A DNA stretch of 64,000 nucleotides from Bradyrhizobium sp. 1(2017) (GCF_011602485.2 NZ_CP050022.2:4980001-5044000), one strand, 5' to 3'. Positions 18,698 through 39,828 are shown, counted from the first letter of the stretch. Notes: generated from the letters alone by a model not told the origin. Numbers and translations are program-made.

Positions 18698-19411
18698 TCA
18701 CGCCTCCTGCGCAGCCGGAGCGGCTTCCGCGTCGCCAGCAACCTTGAACTTGCCGGGCTTCGGAGCTTCCTTCGGCAGCGGCTTCTTGACGGCGTCGCGC
18801 ACGCGGATCCAGCCGCCCTTGGAGCCGGGAACGGCGCCTTCGACGAGGATCAGGCCGCGCTCGACATCGGTCTGGACGACGCGAAGGTTGAGCGTGGTGA
18901 TGCGATCGACACCCATGTGGCCGGGCATCTTCTTGTTCTTCCAGGTCTTGCCGGGGTCCTGACGGCCACCGGTCGAACCGATCGAGCGGTGCGAGATCGA
19001 CACACCGTGCGTGGCGCGCAAACCGCCGAAGTTCCAGCGCTTCATGCCGCCGGCGAAGCCCTTACCGACCGAGGTGCCGGTGACATCGACGAACTGGCCG
19101 ACGACGAAGTGGTCGGCCTGGATCTCGGCGCCGACCGGGATCATCGCGTCCTGGGAAACGCGGAATTCCTCGACCCGGCGCTTCGGCTCGACCTTGGCGA
19201 CCGCGAACTGGCCGCGCTCTGCCTTGGGCATGTAAACGGTCTTGCGGCTGCCAGAACCAAGCTGGAGCGCGACGTAACCGTTCTTCTCTTCGGTGCGGTG
19301 GCCTACGACCTGGCAATTGCCGAGCTTCAGCACGGTCACGGGGATATGTTCGCCGGCCTCCGTAAAGACCCGCGTCATCCCGACCTTTTGTGCGATCACT
19401 CCGGAGCGCAT
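18698..19411 (-). CDS. rplC: 50S ribosomal protein L3
   Basis: The 237-residue L3 has [15 protein letters not shown], the loop [20 protein letters not shown] and [21 protein letters not shown], which reaches the peptidyl-transferase centre and carries the glutamine site methylated by PrmB. A C-terminal Ala-rich tail (AAPAAQEA) extends it slightly. It lies 98 bases after rpsJ, with a repeat in the gap. Confidence 0.97.
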   Translation of the reverse strand: MRSGVIAQKVGMTRVFTEAGEHIPVTVLKLGNCQVVGHRTEEKNGYVALQLGSGSRKTVYMPKAERGQFAVAKVEPKRRVEEFRVSQDAMIPVGAEIQADHFVVGQFVDVTGTSVGKGFAGGMKRWNFGGLRATHGVSISHRSIGSTGGRQDPGKTWKNKKMPGHMGVDRITTLNLRVVQTDVERGLILVEGAVPGSKGGWIRVRDAVKKPLPKEAPKPGKFKVAGDAEAAPAAQEA

Positions 19412-19464
19412 CGGCTTGCTTCCTGTTCTTTCTGTCCTTGCGGACTAGCTAATCTTCGTTGTGG

Positions 19465-19509
19465 GCAAGACCCGGTCCGAGAACCGGTGCCCACTTCTCG
19501 GGGTCTTGC
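19465..19509. repeat. Short intergenic palindrome, diverged copy 3 of 3
   Basis: Arms gcaagaccc (19465-19473) and gggtcttgc (19501-19509) enclose a core with gagaaccggtgcccacttctcgg that lines up with the cores at 2800-2843 and 4362-4408. It lies between rpsJ and rplC and abuts the rpsJ stop. Confidence 0.5.
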
Positions 19510-19818
19510 TCAGAGCTTGATCTCGACGTCGACACCGGCGGCCAGATCGAGCTTCATCAAAGCATCGACGGTCTGCGGGGTCGGATCGACGATGTCGAGC
19601 AGACGCTTGTGAGTGCGCATCTCGAACTGTTCGCGGCTCTTCTTGTCGACGTGGGGCGAACGGTTGACGGTGAACTTCTCGATGCGGGTGGGCAGCGGAA
19701 TGGGTCCGCGGACCTGCGCGCCGGTGCGCTTCGCCGTGTTCACGATCTCGCGGGTCGACGTATCGAGGATACGATGGTCGAACGCCTTGAGACGGATACG
19801 AATGTTTTGGCCGTTCAT
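19510..19818 (-). CDS. rpsJ: 30S ribosomal protein S10 / NusE
   Basis: The 102-residue S10 has [23 protein letters not shown] and [36 protein letters not shown] (in pieces). Besides its place in the 30S head it is the NusE subunit of antitermination complexes with NusB and NusG. It begins the S10-operon segment after tuf. Confidence 0.98.
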
Positions 19819-19840
19819 TGCCGAATCTTTCTTAGTGAGT

Positions 19841-19880
19841 GGCGAGTAGCGAATAGCGAATAGAAACTATTCGCCACTCG
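19841..19880. repeat. Palindromic repeat with tandem GCGAATA units, rpsJ-tuf gap
   Basis: A perfect stem gcgaatag / ctattcgc with loop aaa (19856-19874) is flanked by an outer ggcgagt / actcgcc pair, and gcgaata is repeated in tandem on both sides. It occupies most of the 81-base gap between tuf and rpsJ. It looks like a mobile-type intergenic palindrome rather than a terminator, as no U run follows. Confidence 0.55.
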
Positions 19881-19899
19881 CCATTCCCTATTCGCGTTG

Positions 19900-21090
<1,191 letters not shown>

Positions 21091-21130
21091 TTGACTCTCC
21101 GTTCAATCGTCAGCTTGAGACCGACGACAA

Positions 21131-23203
<2,073 letters not shown>

Positions 23204-23233
23204 GGGCTGTTCCTTAGATTCCGTGTGTCGCCG

Positions 23234-23719
<486 letters not shown>

Positions 23720-24091
23720 TTACTTCGGACGCTTCGCGCCGTACTTCGAACGACGCTGCTTACGGTTCTTGACGCCCTGGGTATCCAGAACGCCGCGGAG
23801 GATGTGGTAGCGCACGCCCGGCAAGTCCTTGACGCGACCGCCGCGGATCATGACCACCGAGTGCTCCTGGAGGTTATGGCCCTCGCCGGGGATGTAGCCG
23901 ATCACCTCGAAGCCGTTGGTCAGGCGCACCTTGGCGACCTTACGAAGCGCCGAGTTCGGCTTCTTCGGGGTCGTGGTGTAGACGCGGGTGCAAACACCAC
24001 GCTTCTGAGGCGACTGCTGCAGCGCCGGCACCTTCTTGCGCGACTTCTGCACTTCCCGCGGTTGAGCGATCAGCTGGTTGATCGTCGGCAT
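23720..24091 (-). CDS. rpsL: 30S ribosomal protein S12
   Basis: The 123-residue S12 has [38 protein letters not shown] and [16 protein letters not shown]. The lysines whose changes give streptomycin resistance in E. coli (in TPKKPNS and RVKDLPG) are unaltered. ATG 24091 gives the family length; the frame upstream to 24334 is non-coding leader. It is the first gene of the str/S10/spc/alpha run. Confidence 0.98.
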   Translation of the reverse strand: MPTINQLIAQPREVQKSRKKVPALQQSPQKRGVCTRVYTTTPKKPNSALRKVAKVRLTNGFEVIGYIPGEGHNLQEHSVVMIRGGRVKDLPGVRYHILRGVLDTQGVKNRKQRRSKYGAKRPK

Positions 24092-24540
24092 CCTGGCCTT
24101 ACCCTTTGTTCTGCCGCGGCCCCTTCCGGGTCCGCTGTCTTGCCGCGGCCCGTTGCCGGGACCGCAATTTTTTTCGAGCCACCCGCCCGACTGGGCCGCC
24201 TCGCGCGGATCAATCCGCACAAAGCGAAATTGCGCCAACCGCTCCATCAACGAGCGGAAAGCGCTTCGACGCCACAGAGGACCGCAGTATTGAGACCGAT
24301 CAGCGTAATGCCGCGGTCCGCGCACTGAGGTCATGCATCCGAGTTCGATCTCAAGAGAACGTGCTCAAGAGAACTAAAATCGCACTGGCATTGCCTAGCT
24401 ATGATCGACAGCGTTTGAGCGGCATTCGTCGAGGTTGGTGCCCGCCTTGCGACCCCTTGCGGATCTAGTCCTTGGGGATCAAACGGGTGGCCCGTTCCGA
24501 CGTTGGCGATGCTCACCGCCTGTCGTTAAGTGAGGCGCTT
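24092..24540 (-). promoter_or_regulatory. Long 5' leader of rpsL with a tandem GC-rich duplication
   Basis: About 450 bases without a convincing gene precede rpsL. Close to the start lies an imperfect tandem duplication of about 25 bases, TGCCGCGGCCC-n-TT-n-CCGGG-n-CCGC, at 24112-24136 and 24141-24166, which can pair within and between copies, next to a run of seven Ts (24168 onward). It may form an alternating RNA structure that controls the str operon. The rest shows no recognised element. Confidence 0.35.
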
Positions 24541-24567
24541 TCTATAAGTGAGAATCGGTCAAGTCAA
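24541..24567 (-). promoter_or_regulatory. Candidate promoter of the rpsL operon
   Basis: On the minus strand TTGACT (complement of 24562-24567) is followed after 15 bases by TATAGA (complement of 24541-24546); a second TTGACC overlaps. The boxes are close to consensus but the spacing is short. It lies in a less GC-rich stretch, downstream of a terminator for the preceding exporter gene. An A/T-rich patch at 24678-24722 may be an upstream activating sequence. Confidence 0.4.
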
Positions 24568-24851
24568 GGTGAAACGACAGTCACAAAGCGCTTCTGGCGC
24601 CTGTCGAAATCGCTGTTTCCCACCCTCGCCGCGCCTTCCCATATGGGTGCAGAACGCCGCTTGCGCCAGCTTCAAGGCAATTTTTATCCGGGTTAAATAT
24701 ACTTTTACTTCGAAAACCTTGGCGGTTGTCTGGCCGATGCACGAATCCGCGGCCTGCGTGGACCTCCAAGAGCGACGATACCGGTCTCGCGGGTATCGCT
24801 GCGGCGGCGCTGACCGATCTATGGACGGCCGCCCCGGTCCTCCAAAGGGTC

Positions 24852-24874
24852 AAAAAAATCCGCCTTCGGCGCGG
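24852..24874 (-). terminator. Probable terminator after the ABC exporter gene
   Basis: On the minus strand a short GC stem (CCGC...GCGG, or CGCC-GAA-GGCG; 24860-24874) is followed by seven Us (complement of 24852-24858), about 90 bases past the exporter stop. The stem is short but the U tract is strong. It separates the exporter from the str operon promoter. Confidence 0.5.
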
Positions 24875-24961
24875 CCGAGGTCTCACACCCCAGGAATTAC
24901 CGCATCCTTGGGAGGCAAAGAATCGGGACGAAGCATTCCCGCCGGCGCCTGACGTTTCCGC

Positions 24962-26986
24962 TCAATCCTCGTCCTCGCCTTCCTCGTCTTCATCGAGGTC
25001 GTCTTCATCCTCGTCGTCATCGTCGCGGTCGTCCGCGTGAGCCACAGCGCCATGCGGCTGGTGAATCTGATCATTCCATAGCTTGCGATAGGTGCCGTTC
25101 CGGGCAAGCAGCTCGGCATGGGAGCCGCGCTCGATCGCCCGGCCCCCCGAAATCACGATGATCTCGTCCATCTCGACCACCGAGGTCAGGCGATGGGTCG
25201 ACCAGATCATGGTGCGGCCCTTGGCAACCTTCAGCAGGGTACGGTTGATCGCGGCTTCCGTGGTCTGGTCGAGCGCCGAGGTGGCTTCGTCCAGCAGCAG
25301 CACGGACGGGTTACGGATGATCGCGCGCGCGATCGCGATACGCTGACGCTGGCCGCCCGAGAGCGTGTCGCCGCGCTCGCCGACCGGCGTATCGTATCGC
25401 TGCGGAAGGCTCATGATGTAGCGGTGGATCTCGGCCTTCTTGGCGGCCTCCTCCACCTCTTCGTCACTCGCCGCCTCCTTGCCGAGCCGGATGTTCTCGC
25501 GGATCGACATGTTGAACAGCATGTTCTCCTGAAACACCACCGCCATGCTCTGGCGCAGCGAATCGAGCGTCACCTTGCGGACGTCGACGCCATCGATGGT
25601 GACCCGGCCTTCGTCGGGCACGTAGAGCCGCAAGATGAGATTGAGCAGCGTGCTCTTCCCGGAGCCCGAAGGGCCGACGATGGCGATGCGCTTGCCGGCG
25701 TTGAGCTTGAGGCTGAGATTGTCCAGCACCGGCGTCTGGCTGCCCTCGTACTGAAACGTCACGCGGTCGAAGGTGATGTCGTTGGTGATGCGCGGCAGGT
25801 CGGGCGCACCGGGCCGATCGGCAGCGCGCGTCGGTACATCCAGCAGTTCCTGGATGTGCCGGATCGCGGCGGCCGAGGAAATCGACACCGGAATGAAATG
25901 CATCACATGGGCGATGTTGTAGGAGACCTCCCAGAACGCGCTCTCGAAGGTGACGAAGGTACCGATGGTGATCCGGCCCGTTGTTGCCAGATAGGCGCCG
26001 ATCGCGAGCACCACGAGGTGCAGGAGGAGAACCGATATGGTGACCGTGCGCTCCACCATGGTCGAGAGGAAGGTGGCCGAGGCGATCCTGTTGCGGGTCT
26101 CGTCGTTGCGGAAGCGGAAGAAGCCGAACATCTTGCGCTGCAGGCTGAACGCCTTGATCACGGCCTGCGCCGCCACGTTCTCCTGCACCATGCCGAGCAG
26201 CGCGCTCTCGTTCTGCTTCTGCTCGTAATTGGCCTGCACGGCCTTCGGGGTGAGGATGCGCGGCCCGATCAGCGTGATCGGAAACACCAGCAGAGCGACC
26301 ACGGCGAGCTGCCAGTTCAGGAACAGCATCAGGATGATGCCGGCGATCAATTCCAGGAACGGCAGCGCCGCGCTGTTGACAAAGGTCTTGACCGAGCCTT
26401 CGACGGCCGAGAGGTCGACCGAGAAGCGCGACAGGATCTCGCCGCGCTTGGTGCGGCCGAAATAGGCCGCCGGCAGGTCCTGGACGTGAACGAACAGGCG
26501 CGTACGGATGTCCGAGATGATGCAGGCAGCCAGCCGCGCATCCCATCGCTCGTACCAGATCGCGACGATCGAGGTGAAGATGCCGGCGACGGCGAGCACG
26601 CCGAGGATCTTGTAGAGCGCCTGGAAGTCCTCCTCGCCGAGCGCGTCGTCGATCAGGTACTTCAGGCTGAGCGGCATGATGACGTTGAACAGCGTCTCGA
26701 CGAAGACGCCGAACGCCACGTAGGACAGCATCCGTTTGTAATTGGTCAGATAGGGCCTGACGAAGCCGACGATGGTGGCGAGCGCCCCGGCAGCCTCGCG
26801 CGCGGTGAAGACGACGAGGTCCTCGTCCTCATCGTCGTCATCGAGCTCGTCCTCACCCTCGCCCTCGTCCTCGTCCTCCTCGTCGTTTTCGAGGTCCGGC
26901 CTGGCGGCGGCGAGCTTGTCGTCGAGCTCGGCCGCCTCTTCCGCGGCAAGCTTCTGTTTGTCGGGCGGGAGGGGCTTGGACGCCAT
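24962..26986 (-). CDS. ABC exporter (MsbA/ABCB-type half transporter) with acidic ends
   Basis: The 674-residue protein has a six-helix exporter membrane domain (about residues 70-360) and an ATPase domain with Walker A GPSGSGKST, Q-loop VFQENMLFN, signature LSGGQRQR, Walker B VLLLDEAT and H-loop STHRL. It should act as a homodimer in the inner membrane; the substrate (lipid, drug or glycan) is unknown. Residues 31-56 have 21 Asp/Glu of 26, and the last 23 residues have 20, an odd pair of acidic tails on the cytoplasmic side. ATG 26986 (MASKPLPPDK) is preferred to a frame to 27043. It stands between the str operon and a flavoprotein fusion gene. Confidence 0.9.
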   Translation of the reverse strand: MASKPLPPDKQKLAAEEAAELDDKLAAARPDLENDEEDEDEGEGEDELDDDDEDEDLVVFTAREAAGALATIVGFVRPYLTNYKRMLSYVAFGVFVETLFNVIMPLSLKYLIDDALGEEDFQALYKILGVLAVAGIFTSIVAIWYERWDARLAACIISDIRTRLFVHVQDLPAAYFGRTKRGEILSRFSVDLSAVEGSVKTFVNSAALPFLELIAGIILMLFLNWQLAVVALLVFPITLIGPRILTPKAVQANYEQKQNESALLGMVQENVAAQAVIKAFSLQRKMFGFFRFRNDETRNRIASATFLSTMVERTVTISVLLLHLVVLAIGAYLATTGRITIGTFVTFESAFWEVSYNIAHVMHFIPVSISSAAAIRHIQELLDVPTRAADRPGAPDLPRITNDITFDRVTFQYEGSQTPVLDNLSLKLNAGKRIAIVGPSGSGKSTLLNLILRLYVPDEGRVTIDGVDVRKVTLDSLRQSMAVVFQENMLFNMSIRENIRLGKEAASDEEVEEAAKKAEIHRYIMSLPQRYDTPVGERGDTLSGGQRQRIAIARAIIRNPSVLLLDEATSALDQTTEAAINRTLLKVAKGRTMIWSTHRLTSVVEMDEIIVISGGRAIERGSHAELLARNGTYRKLWNDQIHQPHGAVAHADDRDDDDEDEDDLDEDEEGEDED

Positions 26987-27121
26987 GAAACCAATCGATG
27001 CTGACGGCCGACATGACCGCAGAGAAAGCAGGAATAGCGTCAACCGCTATTGCACCGATTCTATGCGATCAAGATGAATTCGGCAAAGCAATTGGCAAAA
27101 CAGCCGGGCCCCACGGCCCAG

Positions 27122-29176
27122 CTAGTCATCGTCCTCGACCTTGTCGAAGAAGGAATAGCGCAAGCTGTCGGCGTCGGCGTACCACTGGCCCGGCCCCTTG
27201 TTGGCGGCGAGCGTCGCCTCCCAGAGCGCATCGGTGCAGTCCTTGCGATGCATCGACAGATCGAAGCCGTTGCCGAAAAACAGTTCGGACCATTCCCACC
27301 AGGTGCCGAGCTTCTTGACCCCGCGCAGCAGGTCGTAGCGGTCGATCACCACTGAAGCCATATCCGAGGTGATCGAGCCGAACACGAGACCGGACTTGAC
27401 CACGCGGTTCAGCTCCCGGATCGCGCGGACCACCTGCTTGGGGGAAACGTGGCAGAGGCTGGTCTCGAACACGAAGTCGAACGAGGCGTCCTTGAACGGC
27501 ATGTCGGTGATCGAACCGAGCTTGTTGTACTTCTTTAGCGCCTTCGGCGTCTTGGCGTGGATGGCGCGATTGTTCTCGATGCCCCATGCATCGATGCCGC
27601 GATCGCGCAGCGCACCGACCAACTCGCCGCTGGCGGAGCCCGCGACCAAGAGCTTGGCACCCTTCGCGTTGCCCCACACGATGCCGATCAGCCTGGTGAG
27701 ATAATCGGGATCCGTGAAGTGGCGCCACGCCTGGTGGTAGGGACCGAGGCCGCGATAGTTCTCGAAAAACTCGCGATCGATCTTGTCCGAGAGCGGCTTG
27801 TCGTCCTGCGCACGCTCGCGGCGCAGACGCATCATCTCGGTCAGGATGATGTCGGTGGCCGCGTCCGAGGAGTCGAGCAGGCCATTGAGCGTCGAGTCGA
27901 ACAGATAGTCGCCGACCACCACGATGCCGGGATGCTCCTTCGGCTCCGGCCGGTGATTGGTCATGACGTCGCGCACGGGCAGACCGCCGGGAATCGCGTT
28001 CACCGACGACAGCCAGCGGTGGATCTTGCCCTCCACGAAATGCGAACGCGCGTCGCCGAGCGAGGCCGGCAGCGACTTCAGCGCGGCGTCGATCAGCTCC
28101 TGGTCCGACAGATTGGCGAAGGCCAGCGCGTCGGAGCCGGGAATGAGCCAGTTCAAGACGCCGTGCTTGCCGACGTCGTGACGCGCGCCCTCGTTGTAGA
28201 CGCAGCAGCCGCCAAAGGCCTCCGACATGAACCAGGCGCCGGGAATCTTCTCGCCCCAGAACGGACTGTCGAACAGGATCGAGACGCGCAAGTAGTGGGC
28301 CGGACGGTCGAAATAGGAGACGTGCTTGACCATCGACTTGCGCAGCTGCTCGCCTTCCCAGCCGACGGTGGTGAGCCACGAATGCGGCAGGCAGACCAGC
28401 ACGAGATCGAAATCGCGTGTCTCGGGCCCCTTGCCGTTCATCATCTTGAGCTGGTAGCGGCCGGTCGGTGCCTTTCCGACGGTGAGCACGCGATGATTGA
28501 GCTGGACGTCGGCATTGACCTCCGACTGCAGGCACTCGATCAGCTGCTCGTTGCCGTTCTGGATGGAATAGAGGCCGATATAGCCGTCGACATCCATCAG
28601 ATAATTCTTGAGCGCATTGAGGCCGTTGGTGTTGTGGCTCTCGGTCGCGATATCCGAGCGGGCCATCACCTTGAAGAAGCGCTTGGCCGTCTCGTCCTCG
28701 ACCTCCTCGTCGAGCACCTGCTCGGCGGTCTTGTAAGCCCAGGGATTCTCGTTGTCGTGCGCGCCGACGCCCTCGTAATATTGGATCGGCGACATCATTT
28801 CGGCACAGCGCTTGCGGAACGTTTCGATCGCGGCCGCGGTCTTGGCGCCGTATCTGCGGCGCATGCCGGCGACATCGTTGAGGAGCTCGCCGCCGAACTG
28901 CACCTGCTCGGCGTCCATCGGAATGGTCTGGAGCCCGAAATGCTGGATCAGCTCGCGCAGCGGATCGGGACCGGTCATCGAGTAGTCGTAGATCTCGGCA
29001 ACGCCGGCTTCATACATGGCCGGCGCCGAATCGAATTTGCGCGTGACGATCTTGCCGCCGAGCCGGTCGGACGCCTCGAAGATGGTGACGCGGCAGAGGT
29101 CGCCGAGCTTGCGCTTCAGATACCATGCGCTCATCAGCCCGCCGGGGCCGCCGCCTACGATTGCGAGATCAAGCAT
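27122..29176 (-). CDS. Flavin amine-oxidase-like oxidoreductase fused to a SAM methyltransferase-like domain
   Basis: The 684-residue protein starts with an FAD-binding Rossmann motif (LAIVGGGPGGLMSAWYLKR, residues 3-21; EASDRLGGK) and an amine-oxidase/protoporphyrinogen-oxidase-like body to about residue 440. From about residue 490 a second, methyltransferase-like domain follows (AKLLVAGSASGELVGALRDRG, WGIENNRAIHAK, DMPFKDASFDFVFETSLCHV). The glycine motif of this domain is variant (AGSASGE). The frame is continuous, so it is a true fusion. It lies between rpoC (with terminator) and an ABC exporter, 136 bases from the latter. Substrates are unknown; oxidation followed by methylation of one compound is plausible. 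Confidence 0.75.
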   Translation of the reverse strand: MLDLAIVGGGPGGLMSAWYLKRKLGDLCRVTIFEASDRLGGKIVTRKFDSAPAMYEAGVAEIYDYSMTGPDPLRELIQHFGLQTIPMDAEQVQFGGELLNDVAGMRRRYGAKTAAAIETFRKRCAEMMSPIQYYEGVGAHDNENPWAYKTAEQVLDEEVEDETAKRFFKVMARSDIATESHNTNGLNALKNYLMDVDGYIGLYSIQNGNEQLIECLQSEVNADVQLNHRVLTVGKAPTGRYQLKMMNGKGPETRDFDLVLVCLPHSWLTTVGWEGEQLRKSMVKHVSYFDRPAHYLRVSILFDSPFWGEKIPGAWFMSEAFGGCCVYNEGARHDVGKHGVLNWLIPGSDALAFANLSDQELIDAALKSLPASLGDARSHFVEGKIHRWLSSVNAIPGGLPVRDVMTNHRPEPKEHPGIVVVGDYLFDSTLNGLLDSSDAATDIILTEMMRLRRERAQDDKPLSDKIDREFFENYRGLGPYHQAWRHFTDPDYLTRLIGIVWGNAKGAKLLVAGSASGELVGALRDRGIDAWGIENNRAIHAKTPKALKKYNKLGSITDMPFKDASFDFVFETSLCHVSPKQVVRAIRELNRVVKSGLVFGSITSDMASVVIDRYDLLRGVKKLGTWWEWSELFFGNGFDLSMHRKDCTDALWEATLAANKGPGQWYADADSLRYSFFDKVEDDD

Positions 29177-29310
29177 GTGAGTTCCGTGGTCTCCGGCCCT
29201 GCCCCCGTCACGGGACCACCGGTCTAAGTTCCCTTAGCAGAAGCGCTTTTGCGGCTGAAGGAAAGATGAACAAAGGTTGATCCTGCATCGCAGCAAGCAA
29301 ACAAAGCAGC

Positions 29311-29337
29311 AAAAAGGCCGGCTTGCGCCGGCCTTTT
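29311..29337. terminator. Rho-independent terminator after rpoC (bidirectional)
   Basis: A perfect stem aaaaggccggc / gccggcctttt with loop ttgc lies 32 bases past the rpoC stop. On the minus strand it is followed by UUUUU (complement of 29311-29315). The symmetrical A/T ends would also stop transcription from the other side. It sets the end of the rif operon and puts the flavoprotein fusion gene in its own unit. Confidence 0.85.
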
Positions 29338-29368
29338 CATTGTCCTCGGTATTCCTACGGATGAACCA

Positions 29369-33565
<4,197 letters not shown>

Positions 33566-33657
33566 CGTCTTCTCCTCGCGTGCCGGTCGCCTCCGGCCGC
33601 AAATTCGAAAATCACTTAGCGGGGCGCCCTGCCCTCAAGGCCTCGGGAGGGGCGCCA

Positions 33658-33682
33658 ATGCCCGGCCGCGACGGCCGGGCAT
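33658..33682. other. Perfect hairpin in the rpoB-rpoC gap
   Basis: An 11-base perfect stem, atgcccggccg / cggccgggcat with a 3-base loop, lies 12 bases after the rpoB stop. No U tract follows in the direction of transcription. It may stabilise the rpoB message or be an RNase III-type processing site. Confidence 0.55.
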
Positions 33683-33694
33683 GAACAGGTCGAA

Positions 33695-37813
<4,119 letters not shown>

Positions 37814-38297
37814 CGTGGCCTCTCATTTCGTCGCCCGCTCTGGGCGCGCCGTCCGGAACGCGGCTGCCACCGCTCCCCGGGTTGAATTTTTCGAACCCGT
37901 CTTGGGGGCCGGAAGCTCAGTTTCAGGCTGGGAATGTCCTGAATCTGTTCTTCAGACCTTCAAAACGCAAAACGACGCGCGGGGCGCAGAAGCGCGCCCG
38001 CCCGTCACAACCATCCTCTTCACGGACTGCAAAAGCCCGAAATAGCCTGCTCTCCCAACGGCTTACAGGGAAATCCGGCATCCCTGCCCACCGCGCTTTC
38101 GTGCTGTCGACCCGATATGGGGCGACAATAGTGGAGATTCGAGGAGTAAACCCTCAAATCCCCACACTTTTTCGTGTTCAGCCTGCGTCGGGACGTTCCG
38201 TCGCACGCCTTTTGCATCTCATCCACCCCGTGATGACGAGCGGACCAAGATCCCGGGCCGCGCTGACGCCGCCCGGAACCTCGCCAGTAAGCTGTGC
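37814..38297 (-). other. Long rplL-rpoB intergenic region, no gene seen
   Basis: This 484-base stretch has no convincing reading frame. It contains several foldable pieces: cgggtt...aacccg (37879-37900), a GC-rich stem around 37979-38003 (ggggcgc / gcgcgccc) followed on the minus strand by a T-rich segment with two TTTT runs, and caggga...tccctg near 38070-38090. By analogy with E. coli, where an attenuator and an RNase III site lie between rplL and rpoB, I expect partial termination or processing here; this is inference. Confidence 0.35.
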
Positions 38298-38675
38298 TTA
38301 CTTGAGCTCGACCTTGGCGCCAGCCTTCTCGATCTGGGCCTTGATCTTCTCGGCTTCTTCCTTGTTCACGCCTTCCTTCAGCGGCTTCGGAGCACCCTCG
38401 ACGAGGTCCTTTGCTTCCTTCAGGCCGAGACCGGTGATGGCGCGGACTTCCTTGATGACCTCGATCTTCTTGTCGCCGGCGGCGGCGAGAACCACCGTGA
38501 ACTCGGTCTTCTCTTCCGCCGGAGCGGCGGCAGCGCCACCAGCAGCCGGGCCGGCCACGGCGACAGCCGCGGCAGCCGAAACGCCCCACTTCTCTTCGAG
38601 GAGCTTCGCGAGTTCGGCAGCTTCGAGCACGGTGAGGCTCGAGAGGTCGTCAACGATCTTCTGCAAGTCAGCCAT
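38298..38675 (-). CDS. rplL: 50S ribosomal protein L7/L12
   Basis: The 125-residue stalk protein has an N-terminal dimer domain ([28 protein letters not shown]), an Ala/Gly/Pro hinge (residues about 33-53) and the C-terminal factor-binding domain ([46 protein letters not shown]). It is encoded 54 bases after rplJ. Confidence 0.98.
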   Translation of the reverse strand: MADLQKIVDDLSSLTVLEAAELAKLLEEKWGVSAAAAVAVAGPAAGGAAAAPAEEKTEFTVVLAAAGDKKIEVIKEVRAITGLGLKEAKDLVEGAPKPLKEGVNKEEAEKIKAQIEKAGAKVELK

Positions 38676-38729
38676 TGTTCAGTTTCCTTGAGTGTAAGTC
38701 TGGTTCGGGTTTGAGTTTTGCGAAGGGCG

Positions 38730-39248
38730 TCAGGCCGCTTCGCCCTTTGAGGCATGAGCCTGGATGACGCGCGCGAGCTTGCCCGCGGGCGCGTTGGCGA
38801 GCTGAGCGAGCTTGGTCGCCGGGGCCACAAGTAGGCCGACGATCTTGCCGCGCAGTTCGTCAAGCGACGGCAGCGAGGCAAGTGCCTTCACGCCGTCGAC
38901 ATTCAGGACGGTCTTACCCATCGAGCCGCCGATGATGACGAACTTTTCGTTCGCCTTGGCGAATTCGATGGCGACCTTCGGCGCCGCTACCGGATCGTTC
39001 GAAGTGGCGATCACGGTCGGTCCCTTCAGCATGGGGCCGATGGCAACGACGTCAGTGCCTTCAAGAGCAATTTTGGCGAGACGGTTCTTCGAGACCTTCA
39101 CCGAGGCGCCAGCCTGCTTCATCTGCGTACGCAGCTTCTGCATCTGGGCAACGGTCAGGCCGGAATATTGAGCAACGATCGCGACGCTCGTGGTCTTGAA
39201 GACCCCATTGAGCTGTTCGACCGCGTCCTTTTTTGCCGCTCGTTCCAC
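38730..39248 (-). CDS. rplJ: 50S ribosomal protein L10
   Basis: The 172-residue L10 has [47 protein letters not shown] and the C-terminal helix that carries L7/L12 dimers ([27 protein letters not shown], in part). I chose GTG 39248 (VERAAKK), as it follows GGAAAGAG and gives the family length; ATG 39275 ([16 protein letters not shown]) would add 9 residues and lacks a ribosome site. With L7/L12 it forms the stalk and is the usual autoregulator of this transcript. Confidence 0.95.
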   Translation of the reverse strand: MERAAKKDAVEQLNGVFKTTSVAIVAQYSGLTVAQMQKLRTQMKQAGASVKVSKNRLAKIALEGTDVVAIGPMLKGPTVIATSNDPVAAPKVAIEFAKANEKFVIIGGSMGKTVLNVDGVKALASLPSLDELRGKIVGLLVAPATKLAQLANAPAGKLARVIQAHASKGEAA

Positions 39249-39558
39249 AGCAAGCTCTTTCCGGTTGGCGGTCATCGCGAAAGCGGGACCGCCGGGTTGC
39301 ACCCATCGTCCCGCCCAAACCTGAACCTCGGGGCCAAAACCCTTCAGACACGCCGGGCAAGACGACAATTCAAAGCCTGCCCTCCGGGAGCCCATGGGCC
39401 CACGGCGTGTCGAGGTCCGAACCAGACCCTTTCCGCAAGCCAGCCTTCAAAGCTGGATGCGAAGTGAAATCCGGTCTTCACCCGTCTATGCAGGCCATGC
39501 GATTAAGCCGTTGAGAAATCGAAATTTCCCGCGGGCGCCTGCAGTCTTGGACAGGACA

Positions 39559-39584
39559 AGGTCAGCCGGCGAACCGCCTGACCT
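39559..39584 (-). promoter_or_regulatory. Stem-loop in the rplJ leader (possible L10 autoregulatory RNA)
   Basis: The 580-base stretch 39249-39828 has no convincing gene. Within it the minus strand folds AGGTCAG-G-CGG-TTCG-CCG-G-CTGACCT, an 11-pair stem interrupted by one mismatch and capped by UUCG. L10 leaders in bacteria contain a stem that binds the L10-(L12) complex; position (about 310 bases before the start) fits a leader, but I could not verify the kink-turn consensus. Confidence 0.4.
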
Positions 39585-39733
39585 CTGCCCGCACCCCCAC
39601 CCAACCGATGAATTTTCCTTCCTTTTCGGGCTAATCCTTGCGGACGTCCTGAAAAGGAATGAACTCCTACATGTCGGGTTTTCGGAATGCGTGCACGAAC
39701 GTGCCAGCCGAGGCCGACGCGTCCGGAGGCGGT

Positions 39734-39762
39734 TCTTTAACCGCTCTCGGCCTGCTTGCCAA
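39734..39762 (-). promoter_or_regulatory. Candidate promoter for rplJ-rplL-rpoB-rpoC
   Basis: On the minus strand TTGGCA (complement of 39757-39762) and TAAAGA (complement of 39734-39739) are 17 bases apart. It lies about 65-95 bases past the stop of the hydroxyacid dehydrogenase and would give a leader of about 480 bases that includes the stem-loop at 39559-39584. The -10 box is only moderate. Confidence 0.3.
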
Positions 39763-39828
39763 GAGCAAAATTCGCACCAGTTCCAACCCGTTGCCGACGA
39801 GGCTTGACCAGGCCCGATAAGGACCGAT

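Noticed and set aside
24548-24952. Small open frames on both strands in the rpsL-exporter gap
   Set aside because: They have no ribosome site, no conserved look and a terminator crosses them.
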